From assembly GCA_910578735.1 (NCBI GenBank), contig CAJTSQ010000008.1, forward strand, positions 12,928 to 76,927: DNA of 64,000 bases, in the 5' to 3' direction. Below, one piece after another: positions 7,271-14,786 of this stretch; position 1 is the first letter of the stretch; every line of letters begins with the position of its first letter. The notes below the pieces were generated by a model. That model was not told the origin of the DNA and searched no databases. It saw nothing but the letters and a program-made list of their open reading frames with translations. Made by a program: the position numbers and the translations under genes. The stretch is from an uncultured Oscillospiraceae bacterium. GTDB lineage: Bacteria > Bacillota > Clostridia > Oscillospirales > Oscillospiraceae.

Positions 7271-7719
7271 TGGCGAGCTGGCAGGACTATTTAAAGCTGA
7301 TGCGCAGCCTGAGCAAGACTCTGGGGGACCTGACCGAGGTGGAGCATGACAAAAACGCCGCTGCCGCCCGGGGCGACCTCCGGGGGGTGGAGGAGTGCAT
7401 GAAGCGGGAGCAGGTGCTCAGTCTGACCCTGCGGGGCTACGACCAGAAGCGGGACTCCCTGCTGAGGGACCTGGGGATAACCGGGGTCAGGCTCAGTACC
7501 CTGGTGGACCACAGCCCGGAGGAGCTGCGGCTGGAGACCAAGGCCGTGGCCGAAGAACTGCGCCGGCAGTACGCCCTGTTCCAAACCGCCAGCGAAGTGG
7601 CCAGGAATACCCTGGAGTGCAATCTGCGGGCCATTGAGCGCACCCAGGCCGTCCAGGCCGGAGACGCGGTCCAGGCAGAGGAGCAGCGGAAAAACCATCA
7701 GACAGATTTCCGGGCCTGA
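7270..7719 (+). CDS. flgN: FlgN-type flagellar export chaperone
   Basis: 149 residues, all-helical, with long heptad stretches (EELRRQYALFQTASEVARNTLECNLRAIE). Position between flgM and flgK, helical content and length match FlgN, the chaperone holding FlgK and FlgL for export. Start is the ATG overlapping the flgM stop (ATGA); a GTG one codon earlier is also possible. Primary sequence of this family is poorly conserved, so the call relies partly on context. Confidence 0.8.
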   Translation: MASWQDYLKLMRSLSKTLGDLTEVEHDKNAAAARGDLRGVEECMKREQVLSLTLRGYDQKRDSLLRDLGITGVRLSTLVDHSPEELRLETKAVAEELRRQYALFQTASEVARNTLECNLRAIERTQAVQAGDAVQAEEQRKNHQTDFRA

Positions 7720-7749
7720 GCCCCGGTGAAATAAAAAGGAGAACAAACT

Positions 7750-9954
7750 ATGGCTGTTATCGGTACTTTTGGCTCGTTTACCGCCGCCCGGCTGGCGATC
7801 TACGCCTCCCAGTCGTCTCTGAACGTGACGGGCAACAATATTGCCAATATCAACACCAAGGGCTACACCCGGCAGCGGATGGACCTGGTGTCCCTCCACT
7901 CCGCGGGCAGCGCCCGGTATCACAGCGGATATAATCTGGACATCGGCTACGGCGTGCTGGCCGACAGCGTGTCTCAGCTGCGGGACCCCTTCTTGGATAT
8001 CCGCTACCGCAACGAAAATTCCAGCGTGGGCTCCTACGAGGCCCGGGTGAAGGGGCTGCAGCAGATCTCCTCCATCCTGGACGAGGTGGGCAAGGGCGAG
8101 GGCGAATTCGGCGTGCTGGAGGCCCAGTTCAACGACTTTATGTCTCAGCTGAACGTGCTGAACTACGCCGCCGGCACCGAGGAGTTCGACACCACCGTCC
8201 GCTCCTCCGCCGAGAGCCTGGTAAAGTACTTCAACTCCTACGCCAAGGCCCTGAACACGGTGCAGAGCAACCAGCTGGAGCAGATCAAGGACGAGGTCAA
8301 GTCGGTGAACACCATCCTCACCCAGATCCGGGACCTGAATGCCCAAATCCGGGAGGCGGGCATCCACCACGAGAAGGCCCTGGAGCTGCGGGACCAGCGG
8401 AATGTGCTGATTGACGATTTGTCCTCCTATATGAAGATCGACGTGCGGTACAGCATGGAGAAGATCGACGAGTTTTCCGAGGTGGAAAAGCTGTCCATCA
8501 GCCTGGCCGGCACCGGCAATCCCCCCATCTACCTGGTCAACGGCATCTACGGCGCCCAGATTTCCATGCCTGAGGAGAGTCCGATGCGCAATCCTCAGTA
8601 TGATCCGACCGATCCCAGAGGCATGAAGTATATCAGCCGGGAGAGCGATTTTGGCGCAAATCCTCCCAAAATTGTGCTTACCGATAATGAGCGGGAGGCC
8701 TATAAAAATCCGGATGGGTCGCTTATGCTGAACGAGGCTCCCAATAACCCTGATCCGAATACTTGCTTTGTCCCAACACATATTGCGGGTATGAAATACG
8801 CCCAGGTCGATAAGGATGGAACGATAATTGCCTACACGGACGATCCGGAGCAGGCCTCTATGGTGGACAACGCCAAAGACGGCTCCATGGAGAACCGGCT
8901 GTGGATGCAGGTGCAGCCTCTGGTAGACGAAAAGGGCCGCTATATCCGGGACGACTACGGCCGGGAAATCAAGGATGTTGTGGACCTGGGCGATACTACC
9001 CTGTACGGCTCCCTCCAGACAATGCGGGAGCTGCTCACCGAGGAGGGCGAGTTCGCCAGCGATACCGACATCGCTTTTGATCACGAAGCCAGCGGCAAGC
9101 GGGGCATCCCCTACTATATCCACGCCCTGAACAACCTGGCCCAGCAGTTCGCCGCGGCCTACAACAAGGCCAATCAGCTGGACTTTGATATGGTAGGGGC
9201 CGCCTATGAGACGGGTCAAGTTCCTGCTGCCCCCGGAGGTACAGTAACGGGGTTTGTGGATAAAAACGGCGATCCTATCAAAATAAAAGTACCTGATCCT
9301 GCCGATCCAACACAGATGATTGACCACACCATTGTGCCCGGCGATTTTGACGATGCCACCAGTAAGCTGACGGAGGAGCAGAAGTACGCCGCCATGGAGC
9401 AGCTGCGCCTGAACGGCACGCTGACCAAGGACTACAGTTTCTACAACGGCGGCGTGCTGTTCAGCAGCTCGGGCGACGAGAATAATCCCCAGGGCATTAC
9501 CGCCGCCAACATCACCATTGCCAAGAGCTGGGCCACCGGCGAGGTGCGCCTGCTGAACACCAAGGTTGTGGACGGCAAGGACCACTCCACCGCCGACGAC
9601 AACATCACCCACCTGTGGAACCTGATGAACGAGCAGATGGACTATTTTGCCGGGACCACCATCGGCGATGCGTCCCAGGGTGACAAGCGGTTCTTCCACG
9701 GCACCTTCCAACAGCGCCTGGCCGACATCAATATCATCCTCTCCAGCGACCACATGGTCAGCAACCTGCAGTATGAGGACTTCACCAGCAAGGCGCTGAA
9801 CCTGGAGAACAGCCGCCAGAGCGTCTCCGGCGTGGACCTGAATGACGAGGCCACCAGCATGATGACATTCCAGAAATCCTACTCCGCGGCCTGCCAGCTG
9901 ATGACCACCCTGGACTCCATGCTGGATAAGCTGATCAACGACACGATGCGATAA
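7750..9954 (+). CDS. flgK: Flagellar hook-associated protein 1 FlgK, enlarged
   Basis: 734 residues against a usual 500-550. The N-terminal rod motif (SSLNVTGNNIANINTKGYTRQRMDL) and C-terminal D0 coiled coil (ENSRQSVSGVDLNDEATSMMTFQKSYSAACQL) are canonical. Extra length lies in the outer domains. Residues about 271-373 and 486-531 have less GC-biased codons and proline/aspartate-rich motifs (YDPTDP, VPDPADPTQ). FlgK is the first hook-filament junction protein, exported with FlgN's help. AAAAGGAG RBS; flgL follows 14 bp later. Confidence 0.95.
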   Translation: MAVIGTFGSFTAARLAIYASQSSLNVTGNNIANINTKGYTRQRMDLVSLHSAGSARYHSGYNLDIGYGVLADSVSQLRDPFLDIRYRNENSSVGSYEARVKGLQQISSILDEVGKGEGEFGVLEAQFNDFMSQLNVLNYAAGTEEFDTTVRSSAESLVKYFNSYAKALNTVQSNQLEQIKDEVKSVNTILTQIRDLNAQIREAGIHHEKALELRDQRNVLIDDLSSYMKIDVRYSMEKIDEFSEVEKLSISLAGTGNPPIYLVNGIYGAQISMPEESPMRNPQYDPTDPRGMKYISRESDFGANPPKIVLTDNEREAYKNPDGSLMLNEAPNNPDPNTCFVPTHIAGMKYAQVDKDGTIIAYTDDPEQASMVDNAKDGSMENRLWMQVQPLVDEKGRYIRDDYGREIKDVVDLGDTTLYGSLQTMRELLTEEGEFASDTDIAFDHEASGKRGIPYYIHALNNLAQQFAAAYNKANQLDFDMVGAAYETGQVPAAPGGTVTGFVDKNGDPIKIKVPDPADPTQMIDHTIVPGDFDDATSKLTEEQKYAAMEQLRLNGTLTKDYSFYNGGVLFSSSGDENNPQGITAANITIAKSWATGEVRLLNTKVVDGKDHSTADDNITHLWNLMNEQMDYFAGTTIGDASQGDKRFFHGTFQQRLADINIILSSDHMVSNLQYEDFTSKALNLENSRQSVSGVDLNDEATSMMTFQKSYSAACQLMTTLDSMLDKLINDTMR

Positions 9955-9968
9955 GGAGGTAACCTGAC

Positions 9969-11477
9969 ATGGGCTTTCGAATTACTACTAATATGATGAT
10001 GAACACCTACCGGTACAATCTGCAGGGCACAACCAAGAAGCTCTCGGACGCCCGGGACAAGGTGCTCACCGGACGCTACTTCAACAGCTACGCGGAGGAT
10101 CCCGCCTCCGCTACCCAGGCCTTCCGCCTGCGCCGGGACTACTACCGGACCAGCGACCAGGTCTATAACAACTCCAACACCTACAACAAGTTTGACACCG
10201 CCTGGCAGAACCTGACCGGCATTGTGAATAAGCTGTCCGACGCCACCTCCCGGGTGGCCTCAATCCAGGGCGTCACCGGCACCGCCGGCGAGAGCCGCAA
10301 GGCCCTGGCCCAGGTGCTGCGGGAGACCGCCGATTCGGTCATCCAGGGCATGAACCAGAAGCTGGGCGACCAGTTCATCTTCGCCGGCAACGACGGCCTG
10401 AAGGTCCCCTTCAGCTGGAGCGAGGACGGGAAAACCCTGTACTACCGCGGCGTCAACGTGAACGCCGGCAAGGTGGAGAAGCCTGTCGCAAAGGAGCCGG
10501 ACTGGATTCAGAAAATGCGGGCAGACGGGGCTGCTGCGGGAGATGAACTGGCGGCAAAGTGGGCTGACTATTACAGTCATAAGACGGATGTGAAGCCGGA
10601 TACACCGGCGGACGATACGGTTTACCTGAAACTCTATGCGGATCCGAGTGACCCGACGTTATCCGCTGAACAGAAGGGCTGGGCTGACTACTATATGCAC
10701 AAGACGGACGCCCCTCCCACGGCGGCAGAGCCCGCCTGGAAGGCAGACCCGGACAACTTTGATATGGTTGGTGCTCCAATTGTTGATAAATTGCCCCAGC
10801 CTTTGAGTAAAGAGGACCAGGCGTGGGTCGATTACTACAAGGACCAGAGCGACCTGAAGCAGCTGAAAGAGATGGCCGGCGAGGAGCTGTATATCGACCT
10901 GGGCATGGGCCTGCAGGAGTCGGCGCCCAACCAGCCCATCAAGGGCAGCTACTTCAACGCGGCCCTGTGCGGCGTGGACTTTGTAAACTACGGGGTGGAC
11001 ACCAAGGACGGCAGCGGCGACCCCAAGAACCTGGCCCTTATTATGAAGGAGCTGGCCGATGTCTTTGAAACCTGGGGCGAAAACGGCCAGAAGTACCTGC
11101 CGGAGAAGTACCGGGAAGCCAAAGCTGAGGACATCAAGGCTATCCTGGAGGCGGGCGGCCCCGAGGCAGAGGAGATTAACAAGTACCACACGGAGATGGA
11201 AGCCAAGGCTTTCCGTCTGATGGATAAGCTGAAAGCCGCTCAGGAGCACACCACCGAAAAGTGGATCGAGGTGGAGGCCAAGTCCAAATTCCTGGTCACC
11301 AATCAGGATCGCCTCACCGACCAGCAGACCAACATCAACGAGCAGGTCCTGGACGTGGAGCAGATCGACCTGGCCGACGCCATCACCCAGTTCTCCTGGA
11401 ACCAGTACTGCTACAACTCGGCGCTGAAAATTGGCAACCAGCTCCTCAGCCAGTCGCTGATCGACTATATGCGCTAA
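9969..11477 (+). CDS. flgL: Flagellar hook-associated protein 3 FlgL, enlarged
   Basis: 502 residues against a usual 300. The flagellin-like N-terminus (MGFRITTNMMMNTYRYNLQ) and C-terminus (INEQVLDVEQIDLADAITQFSWNQYCYNSALKI) form the D0/D1 coiled coil and are intact. The middle (about residues 171-294) is an insertion containing three WxDYYxxxxD units at W198, W238 and W286. Units 1 and 2 are exactly 120 bp apart and nearly identical in DNA at their starts. FlgL joins FlgK to the filament. Start ATG after AAGGAGG. Confidence 0.93.
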   Translation: MGFRITTNMMMNTYRYNLQGTTKKLSDARDKVLTGRYFNSYAEDPASATQAFRLRRDYYRTSDQVYNNSNTYNKFDTAWQNLTGIVNKLSDATSRVASIQGVTGTAGESRKALAQVLRETADSVIQGMNQKLGDQFIFAGNDGLKVPFSWSEDGKTLYYRGVNVNAGKVEKPVAKEPDWIQKMRADGAAAGDELAAKWADYYSHKTDVKPDTPADDTVYLKLYADPSDPTLSAEQKGWADYYMHKTDAPPTAAEPAWKADPDNFDMVGAPIVDKLPQPLSKEDQAWVDYYKDQSDLKQLKEMAGEELYIDLGMGLQESAPNQPIKGSYFNAALCGVDFVNYGVDTKDGSGDPKNLALIMKELADVFETWGENGQKYLPEKYREAKAEDIKAILEAGGPEAEEINKYHTEMEAKAFRLMDKLKAAQEHTTEKWIEVEAKSKFLVTNQDRLTDQQTNINEQVLDVEQIDLADAITQFSWNQYCYNSALKIGNQLLSQSLIDYMR

Positions 11478-11544
11478 AATCCAACTGAATTGTGTGAAAA
11501 GGTAAGGAAGCCAAGTATCAGTAGAAGGGAGTGCGCGTCACACA

Positions 11545-12153
11545 ATGAAACCGTTGATTGAGATTACCACCGTTCCCATTCAGATTGAGATGAAGACCAC
11601 CAACGCCAAGCTGGAGTACGCCCGGGGCACCGCCGAGATGGAGATTAGCCGGGAGAAGAACGGCCTGCAGATCAAGAGCCGGCCCATCAAGGTGAACATT
11701 GATACCTTTGAGGCCCGCAACTCCCTCTCGCCCACCCTGGCCCGCTACCTCCAGCAGAGCGCTGAGAAGGGCCGGCAGGCCTCCTACGAGGCCACCGCCA
11801 CCTATGCCCGTCAGGGCCAGCTGCTGCTGGAGACTCAGGTGGGAGAGGAGCTGATTACCCAGTTCTCCGAGGAGGCCATGATGAAGGACGTCAAGACCAA
11901 TGTGGGCCTGGACTTCCTCCCCAAGGGCGGGGCCGAGATTACCTGGGACCCCGGCGAGCTGAATATCCGCTATGAGATGGATAAGCTGAATATCGACTGG
12001 CGCATGGGCACCGGCGACTTTGAGTTTACCCCCGGCGACATCGAGTTCACCGTGACCCAGCGGCCCGATGTGGTCATCAAGTATATCGGCGGCCCCATCT
12101 ACGTGCCGCCCTCCTCCGACCCGAACTATGAGCCGGTGGATGTAACCATATAA
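11545..12153 (+). CDS. DUF6470 (YviE-like) flagellar-cluster protein
   Basis: 202 residues beginning MKPLIEITTVPIQIEMKTTNAKLEY. The IEIxTxPxxIE opening and the repeated beta-strand/acidic pattern match the DUF6470 family (B. subtilis YviE), which lies between flgL and fliW in many Firmicutes. No signal peptide or membrane segment. Function is unknown to me; conservation of position suggests a role in late flagellar assembly or filament regulation. RBS GAAGGGAG. A strong terminator follows. Confidence 0.85.
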   Translation: MKPLIEITTVPIQIEMKTTNAKLEYARGTAEMEISREKNGLQIKSRPIKVNIDTFEARNSLSPTLARYLQQSAEKGRQASYEATATYARQGQLLLETQVGEELITQFSEEAMMKDVKTNVGLDFLPKGGAEITWDPGELNIRYEMDKLNIDWRMGTGDFEFTPGDIEFTVTQRPDVVIKYIGGPIYVPPSSDPNYEPVDVTI

Positions 12154-12158
12154 CAGAA

Positions 12159-12187
12159 AAAGCGGCCCCGTCGGGCCGCTTCTATAT
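12159..12187 (+). terminator. Terminator after the DUF6470 gene
   Basis: AGCGGCCC-CGTC-GGGCCGCT, an 8-bp GC stem flanked by AAAAA and TTCTATATTT. It may reduce readthrough into fliW-csrA. Confidence 0.8.
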
Positions 12188-12211
12188 TTCCCAGGACATG
12201 AAGGAGGAGCT

Positions 12212-12667
12212 ATGCGTTTCAAGACCAAATACTTTGGCGAAATCGAGTGCCCCGATGAGGATAAGCTCCATTTCCCCGAGGGCCTGTTCGGCTTTGAGGA
12301 GGAAAAGGAATTTTTTCTGCTGCCCTTCGAGGGCAGCGAGGGCTCCCTGCTCTGCTTCCAGAGCGCAGTGACCCCCGGCCTGGCCTTTGTGGCCATGAAC
12401 CCCTTTTCCCTCAAGCCGGATTACGCCCCGGTGCTCACCCCCAGGGAGCTGAAGGCCATGGGGGTGGAGCGCAGCGAGGACCTGTGCTTCTATACGCTGT
12501 GCGTGGTGCGCAGCCCGGCGGCGGAGAGTACGGTGAACCTGCGCTGCCCCGTGGCCATCAACGACCAGACCCGCCGGGCCATGCAGGTAATCCTGGAGGA
12601 GGGGGGCTATCATATGCACCACCTTCTGTCGGAGTTCAGGCGGAAGGAGGAGAGCGCCCCATGCTGA
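12212..12667 (+). CDS. fliW: Flagellar assembly factor FliW
   Basis: 151 residues with the FliW hallmarks FPEGLFGFEEEKEFFLLPF near the N-terminus and TVNLRCPVAIN in the second half. FliW binds both flagellin and CsrA, titrating CsrA away from flagellin mRNA when flagellin has been exported. The gene overlaps csrA by 7 bp (the usual translationally coupled pair). RBS AAGGAGG. The flagellin target gene itself is not in the window. Confidence 0.95.
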   Translation: MRFKTKYFGEIECPDEDKLHFPEGLFGFEEEKEFFLLPFEGSEGSLLCFQSAVTPGLAFVAMNPFSLKPDYAPVLTPRELKAMGVERSEDLCFYTLCVVRSPAAESTVNLRCPVAINDQTRRAMQVILEEGGYHMHHLLSEFRRKEESAPC

Positions 12668-12888
12668 TTTTACAGCGCAAAGAGGGGGAGTCCCTGCTGA
12701 TCGGAGAGGAGATCGAGCTCACCGTCCTGGCTGTGGAGGCGGGGCGGGTGCGCCTGGCCATCCAGGCCCCCCGGAATGTCACGATCCTGCGCAGCGAGCT
12801 GAAGGTGGCCGCCGAGACCAACCGAGAGGCGGCGGACGAGGAGGTCTCCCCCCTGGAGCTGCTGGGGATTCTGAAAGAGAAAAACTAA
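12661..12888 (+). CDS. csrA: Carbon storage regulator CsrA
   Basis: 75 residues, with MLILQRKEGESLLIGEEIEL and the RNA-binding VRLAIQAPRNV-ILRSEL region, including the conserved Arg corresponding to R44. This dimeric RNA-binding protein blocks the Shine-Dalgarno of flagellin mRNA in Firmicutes and is antagonised by FliW encoded just upstream. The C-terminal extension (VSPLELLGILKEKN) is somewhat longer than in the enterobacterial protein, as usual in Firmicutes. Last gene before a strong terminator. Confidence 0.97.
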   Translation: MLILQRKEGESLLIGEEIELTVLAVEAGRVRLAIQAPRNVTILRSELKVAAETNREAADEEVSPLELLGILKEKN

Positions 12889-12951
12889 ATCCGCCGCGCT
12901 CCCCCGAGCAGGAGAAATTTGGCGGCCGAAAAATGAGAGAAAGCAGTCTCA

Positions 12952-12996
12952 CAGGGGCGCCTTAATGATTTTTTCATTAAAGCGCCCCTGGTTTTC
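12952..12996 (+). terminator. Strong terminator after csrA
   Basis: CAGGGGCGC + TTAATGA pairs with TCATTAA + GCGCCCCTG, about 16 bp of stem with one mismatch and a T6 loop, followed by GTTTTCT. It ends the flgM-csrA transcript. Confidence 0.9.
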
Positions 12997-13052
12997 TGCA
13001 AAACAGATGGACCGGAAATAATTGTAAGATGTAAAAAACATAAAAATAAACA

Positions 13053-13081
13053 TTGCTTTTCGGCCGGTAATCCTGTATAGT
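13053..13081 (+). promoter_or_regulatory. SigA-like promoter 1 upstream of flgB
   Basis: TTGCTT, 17-bp spacer, TATAGT. Transcripts would begin just before the AGCCCC/GGGGCT hairpin. Confidence 0.45.
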
Positions 13082-13184
13082 ATAGGACACTTCAAATCTA
13101 AGCCCCGGAAACAGGGGCTGCGGCAGCATAAAATAAGCATAAACAGACAAACAAAATATGGCAGTAAGATATTGATTCTTTTTC

Positions 13185-13213
13185 TTGCATTGGTCGGAAA
13201 AATAAGATATAAT
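13185..13213 (+). promoter_or_regulatory. SigA-like promoter 2 upstream of flgB
   Basis: TTGCAT, 17-bp spacer, TATAAT, a near-consensus site and the strongest of the three. The leader would carry the AGACCCT/AGGGTCT stem. Confidence 0.6.
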
Positions 13214-13280
13214 GGAAAAGAATGAAGACCCTGCACCCGAACGGATGGTTAAATAGACGTTAAGGGTCTGATATCAAGCC

Positions 13281-13309
13281 TTGCTTTTTCGCCGGGCCTG
13301 TGCTAGAAT
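13281..13309 (+). promoter_or_regulatory. SigA-like promoter 3 upstream of flgB
   Basis: TTGCTT, 17-bp spacer, TAGAAT, 59 bp before the flgB start. Confidence 0.5.
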
Positions 13310-13368
13310 AAAGCATGGTCGGCTTGTGTGTACACGTCCGGTTCAGACCAGATTAGGAGGAGTGCTCC

Positions 13369-13764
13369 ATGACAGATTTTTTATTCACCAATTCCATGCT
13401 CATGCTGGAACGGGCCATGAACTTTCAATGGACCAAGCAGACGGTGATTAACGACAATATTGTCAACGCGGAGACGCCCAACTATAAAGTAAAGTATGTC
13501 ACCTTTGAGGAGGCGCTGGACGACCAGATCCGCTCCGTGCTGCACAACACAGACCGGCGGGCCAGCGCGATGCGCTCCGTTATCAGCGGGGCCCGGCCTC
13601 AGGTCCATGTGGCGCAGTATGAGAGTACCCGTATGGACGACAACGGCGTCAACATCACAGAGCAGGAGACGGAGGCCACCCGAAACGCGCTCCAGATGCA
13701 GTACACGATGGATGCCATAAACAGCAACCTGTCGCTGATGCGCACCCTAATCCGAGGCCAGTAG
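13369..13764 (+). CDS. flgB: Flagellar basal-body rod protein FlgB
   Basis: 131 residues. The N-terminal rod motif (RAMNFQWTKQTVINDNIVNAETPNYKVKYVTFEEAL) is of FlgB type and the C-terminus carries the DDNGVNITEQETEATRNALQMQY coiled-coil segment. It forms the proximal rod next to the FliE/MS-ring. First gene of the long fla/che operon; ATG preceded by TTAGGAGGAG, downstream of three promoter candidates. Confidence 0.95.
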   Translation: MTDFLFTNSMLMLERAMNFQWTKQTVINDNIVNAETPNYKVKYVTFEEALDDQIRSVLHNTDRRASAMRSVISGARPQVHVAQYESTRMDDNGVNITEQETEATRNALQMQYTMDAINSNLSLMRTLIRGQ

Positions 13765-13801
13765 GCTGTAGGACGCGACTTGAAATAAGGAGGAATTTGC
13801 G

Positions 13802-14293
13802 ATGGCTTTCGTCAGTACCATTGACGTAATTGGCTCCGGGTTTACAGCACAGCAGCAGCGGCTGGATGTTATCTCCGAAAATATCGTCAATATGAACACC
13901 ACACGCACCGAAAACGGGGAGGGCCCTTACCGGCGGAAAGTGGTAGTTTTCCAGGCCGACAACGGGGCAGGACAGTTCCGCAGCGTGCTGGACCATGCGC
14001 GCACCCAGTTCCGCTGGAGCCGCCTGGGCAGGGGCGTGGGACAGACCTATGTCGATCCCAAGGAGATGGGCGTCGATGTGGTGGAGGTGGCGGAGGACCC
14101 CTCGGATTTCAAGCTGAAGTACGACCCGGATGACCCGGACGCCAATGAGGACGGCTATGTGGAGCTGCCCAATGTGGACCTGGTGAAGGAGATCACCGAC
14201 GGGATGGCAGCCAGTCAGGCTTTCTCAGCCAATATTACGGCGTTCAATCTTCTCAAGAGCGTGATTTCCAAAGGATTGGAGATCGGCAAATAA
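13802..14293 (+). CDS. flgC: Flagellar basal-body rod protein FlgC
   Basis: 163 residues. Rod motif GFTAQQQRLDVISENIVNMNTTRT at the N-terminus, FlgC-specific Y-V-D-P-K-E-M-G-V-D-V (residues about 81-92), and C-terminal YVELPNVDLVKEITDGMAASQAFSANITAFN. It is a proximal rod subunit stacked with FlgB and FlgF. RBS AAGGAGG. The gap to fliE (136 bp) contains a weak GGGG-TTTTGG-CCCC-TTTT hairpin near 14393-14414 that might attenuate transcription. Confidence 0.95.
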   Translation: MAFVSTIDVIGSGFTAQQQRLDVISENIVNMNTTRTENGEGPYRRKVVVFQADNGAGQFRSVLDHARTQFRWSRLGRGVGQTYVDPKEMGVDVVEVAEDPSDFKLKYDPDDPDANEDGYVELPNVDLVKEITDGMAASQAFSANITAFNLLKSVISKGLEIGK

Positions 14294-14429
14294 GCCTATC
14301 TAGGTCAGGTTGAGTTTTTACCCGGCGGCAGGAAAGCCCCAAAGCCGGAAAATTTAGTCTGGCCTGGATTTGTGTTTTTAAAATAGAAAGAAATTGGGGT
14401 TTTGGCCCCTTTTCTAGGAGGAATTTAAG

Positions 14430-14735
14430 ATGGAATTCACCCCCATTCGTCCCATCGTACCCCTGTGGGAGACGGAGCCCGCTCAGTCCCAGGAGGGGGC
14501 CGCCGGCGCGGCCGGTTCCCTCTTTGCCAGCGTGTTCCAGTCGGCCATTGACAATGTGCGCCAGACCAACCGGGCCCAGGTGGACCTGGAGTATCAGCTG
14601 TCCACCGGGCAGATCGACAACCCGGCTGAACTGAACCTGGCCATCAGCAAGGCCACAGCCGCTGCGGAGCTGCTGATGCAGATGCGCAACAAGGCGCTGG
14701 ATGCCTATAATGAGCTGATGCGAATTTCCATCTAA
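14430..14735 (+). CDS. fliE: Flagellar hook-basal body complex protein FliE
   Basis: 101 residues. The conserved C-terminal helix pair is evident (FASVFQSAIDNVRQTN, NPAELNLAISKATAAAELLMQMRNKALDAYNELMRISI). FliE is the adapter between the MS-ring/export gate and the rod, and among the first exported subunits. RBS TAGGAGG. The N-terminal 30 residues are low in structure, as usual. Confidence 0.93.
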   Translation: MEFTPIRPIVPLWETEPAQSQEGAAGAAGSLFASVFQSAIDNVRQTNRAQVDLEYQLSTGQIDNPAELNLAISKATAAAELLMQMRNKALDAYNELMRISI

Positions 14736-14786
14736 AGTAAGGGGAGCGCGCACGGTGGTTAAGATAACAGGCCGGAGGGATTCAAG

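Larger units (their letters stand above)
12997..13368 (+). other. Long flgB leader region
   Basis: An AT-rich noncoding stretch upstream of the main fla/che operon. It contains three SigA-like promoters (listed separately) and two stem candidates: AGCCCC-GGAAACA-GGGGCT near 13097-13115, and AGACCCT...AGGGTCT (about 13225-13269), which encloses about 30 nt. I could not match either to a known c-di-GMP or other riboswitch consensus. The 95-residue reverse ORF here is not credible. Confidence 0.5.

Noticed and set aside
7291..9753. 820-residue reverse ORF opposite flgN-flgK
   Set aside because: Antisense shadow; flgK is unmistakable.
8560..10850. Diversity-generating retroelement targets in flgK/flgL
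   Set aside because: No reverse transcriptase, template repeat or adenine-biased codons were seen in the window.
12949..13236. 95-residue reverse ORF upstream of flgB
   Set aside because: Overlaps the csrA terminator and promoter candidates; poor RBS and composition.
13080..13270. c-di-GMP riboswitch in the flgB leader
   Set aside because: Neither the GEMM-I core nor the type II pattern could be found; only generic stems are visible.
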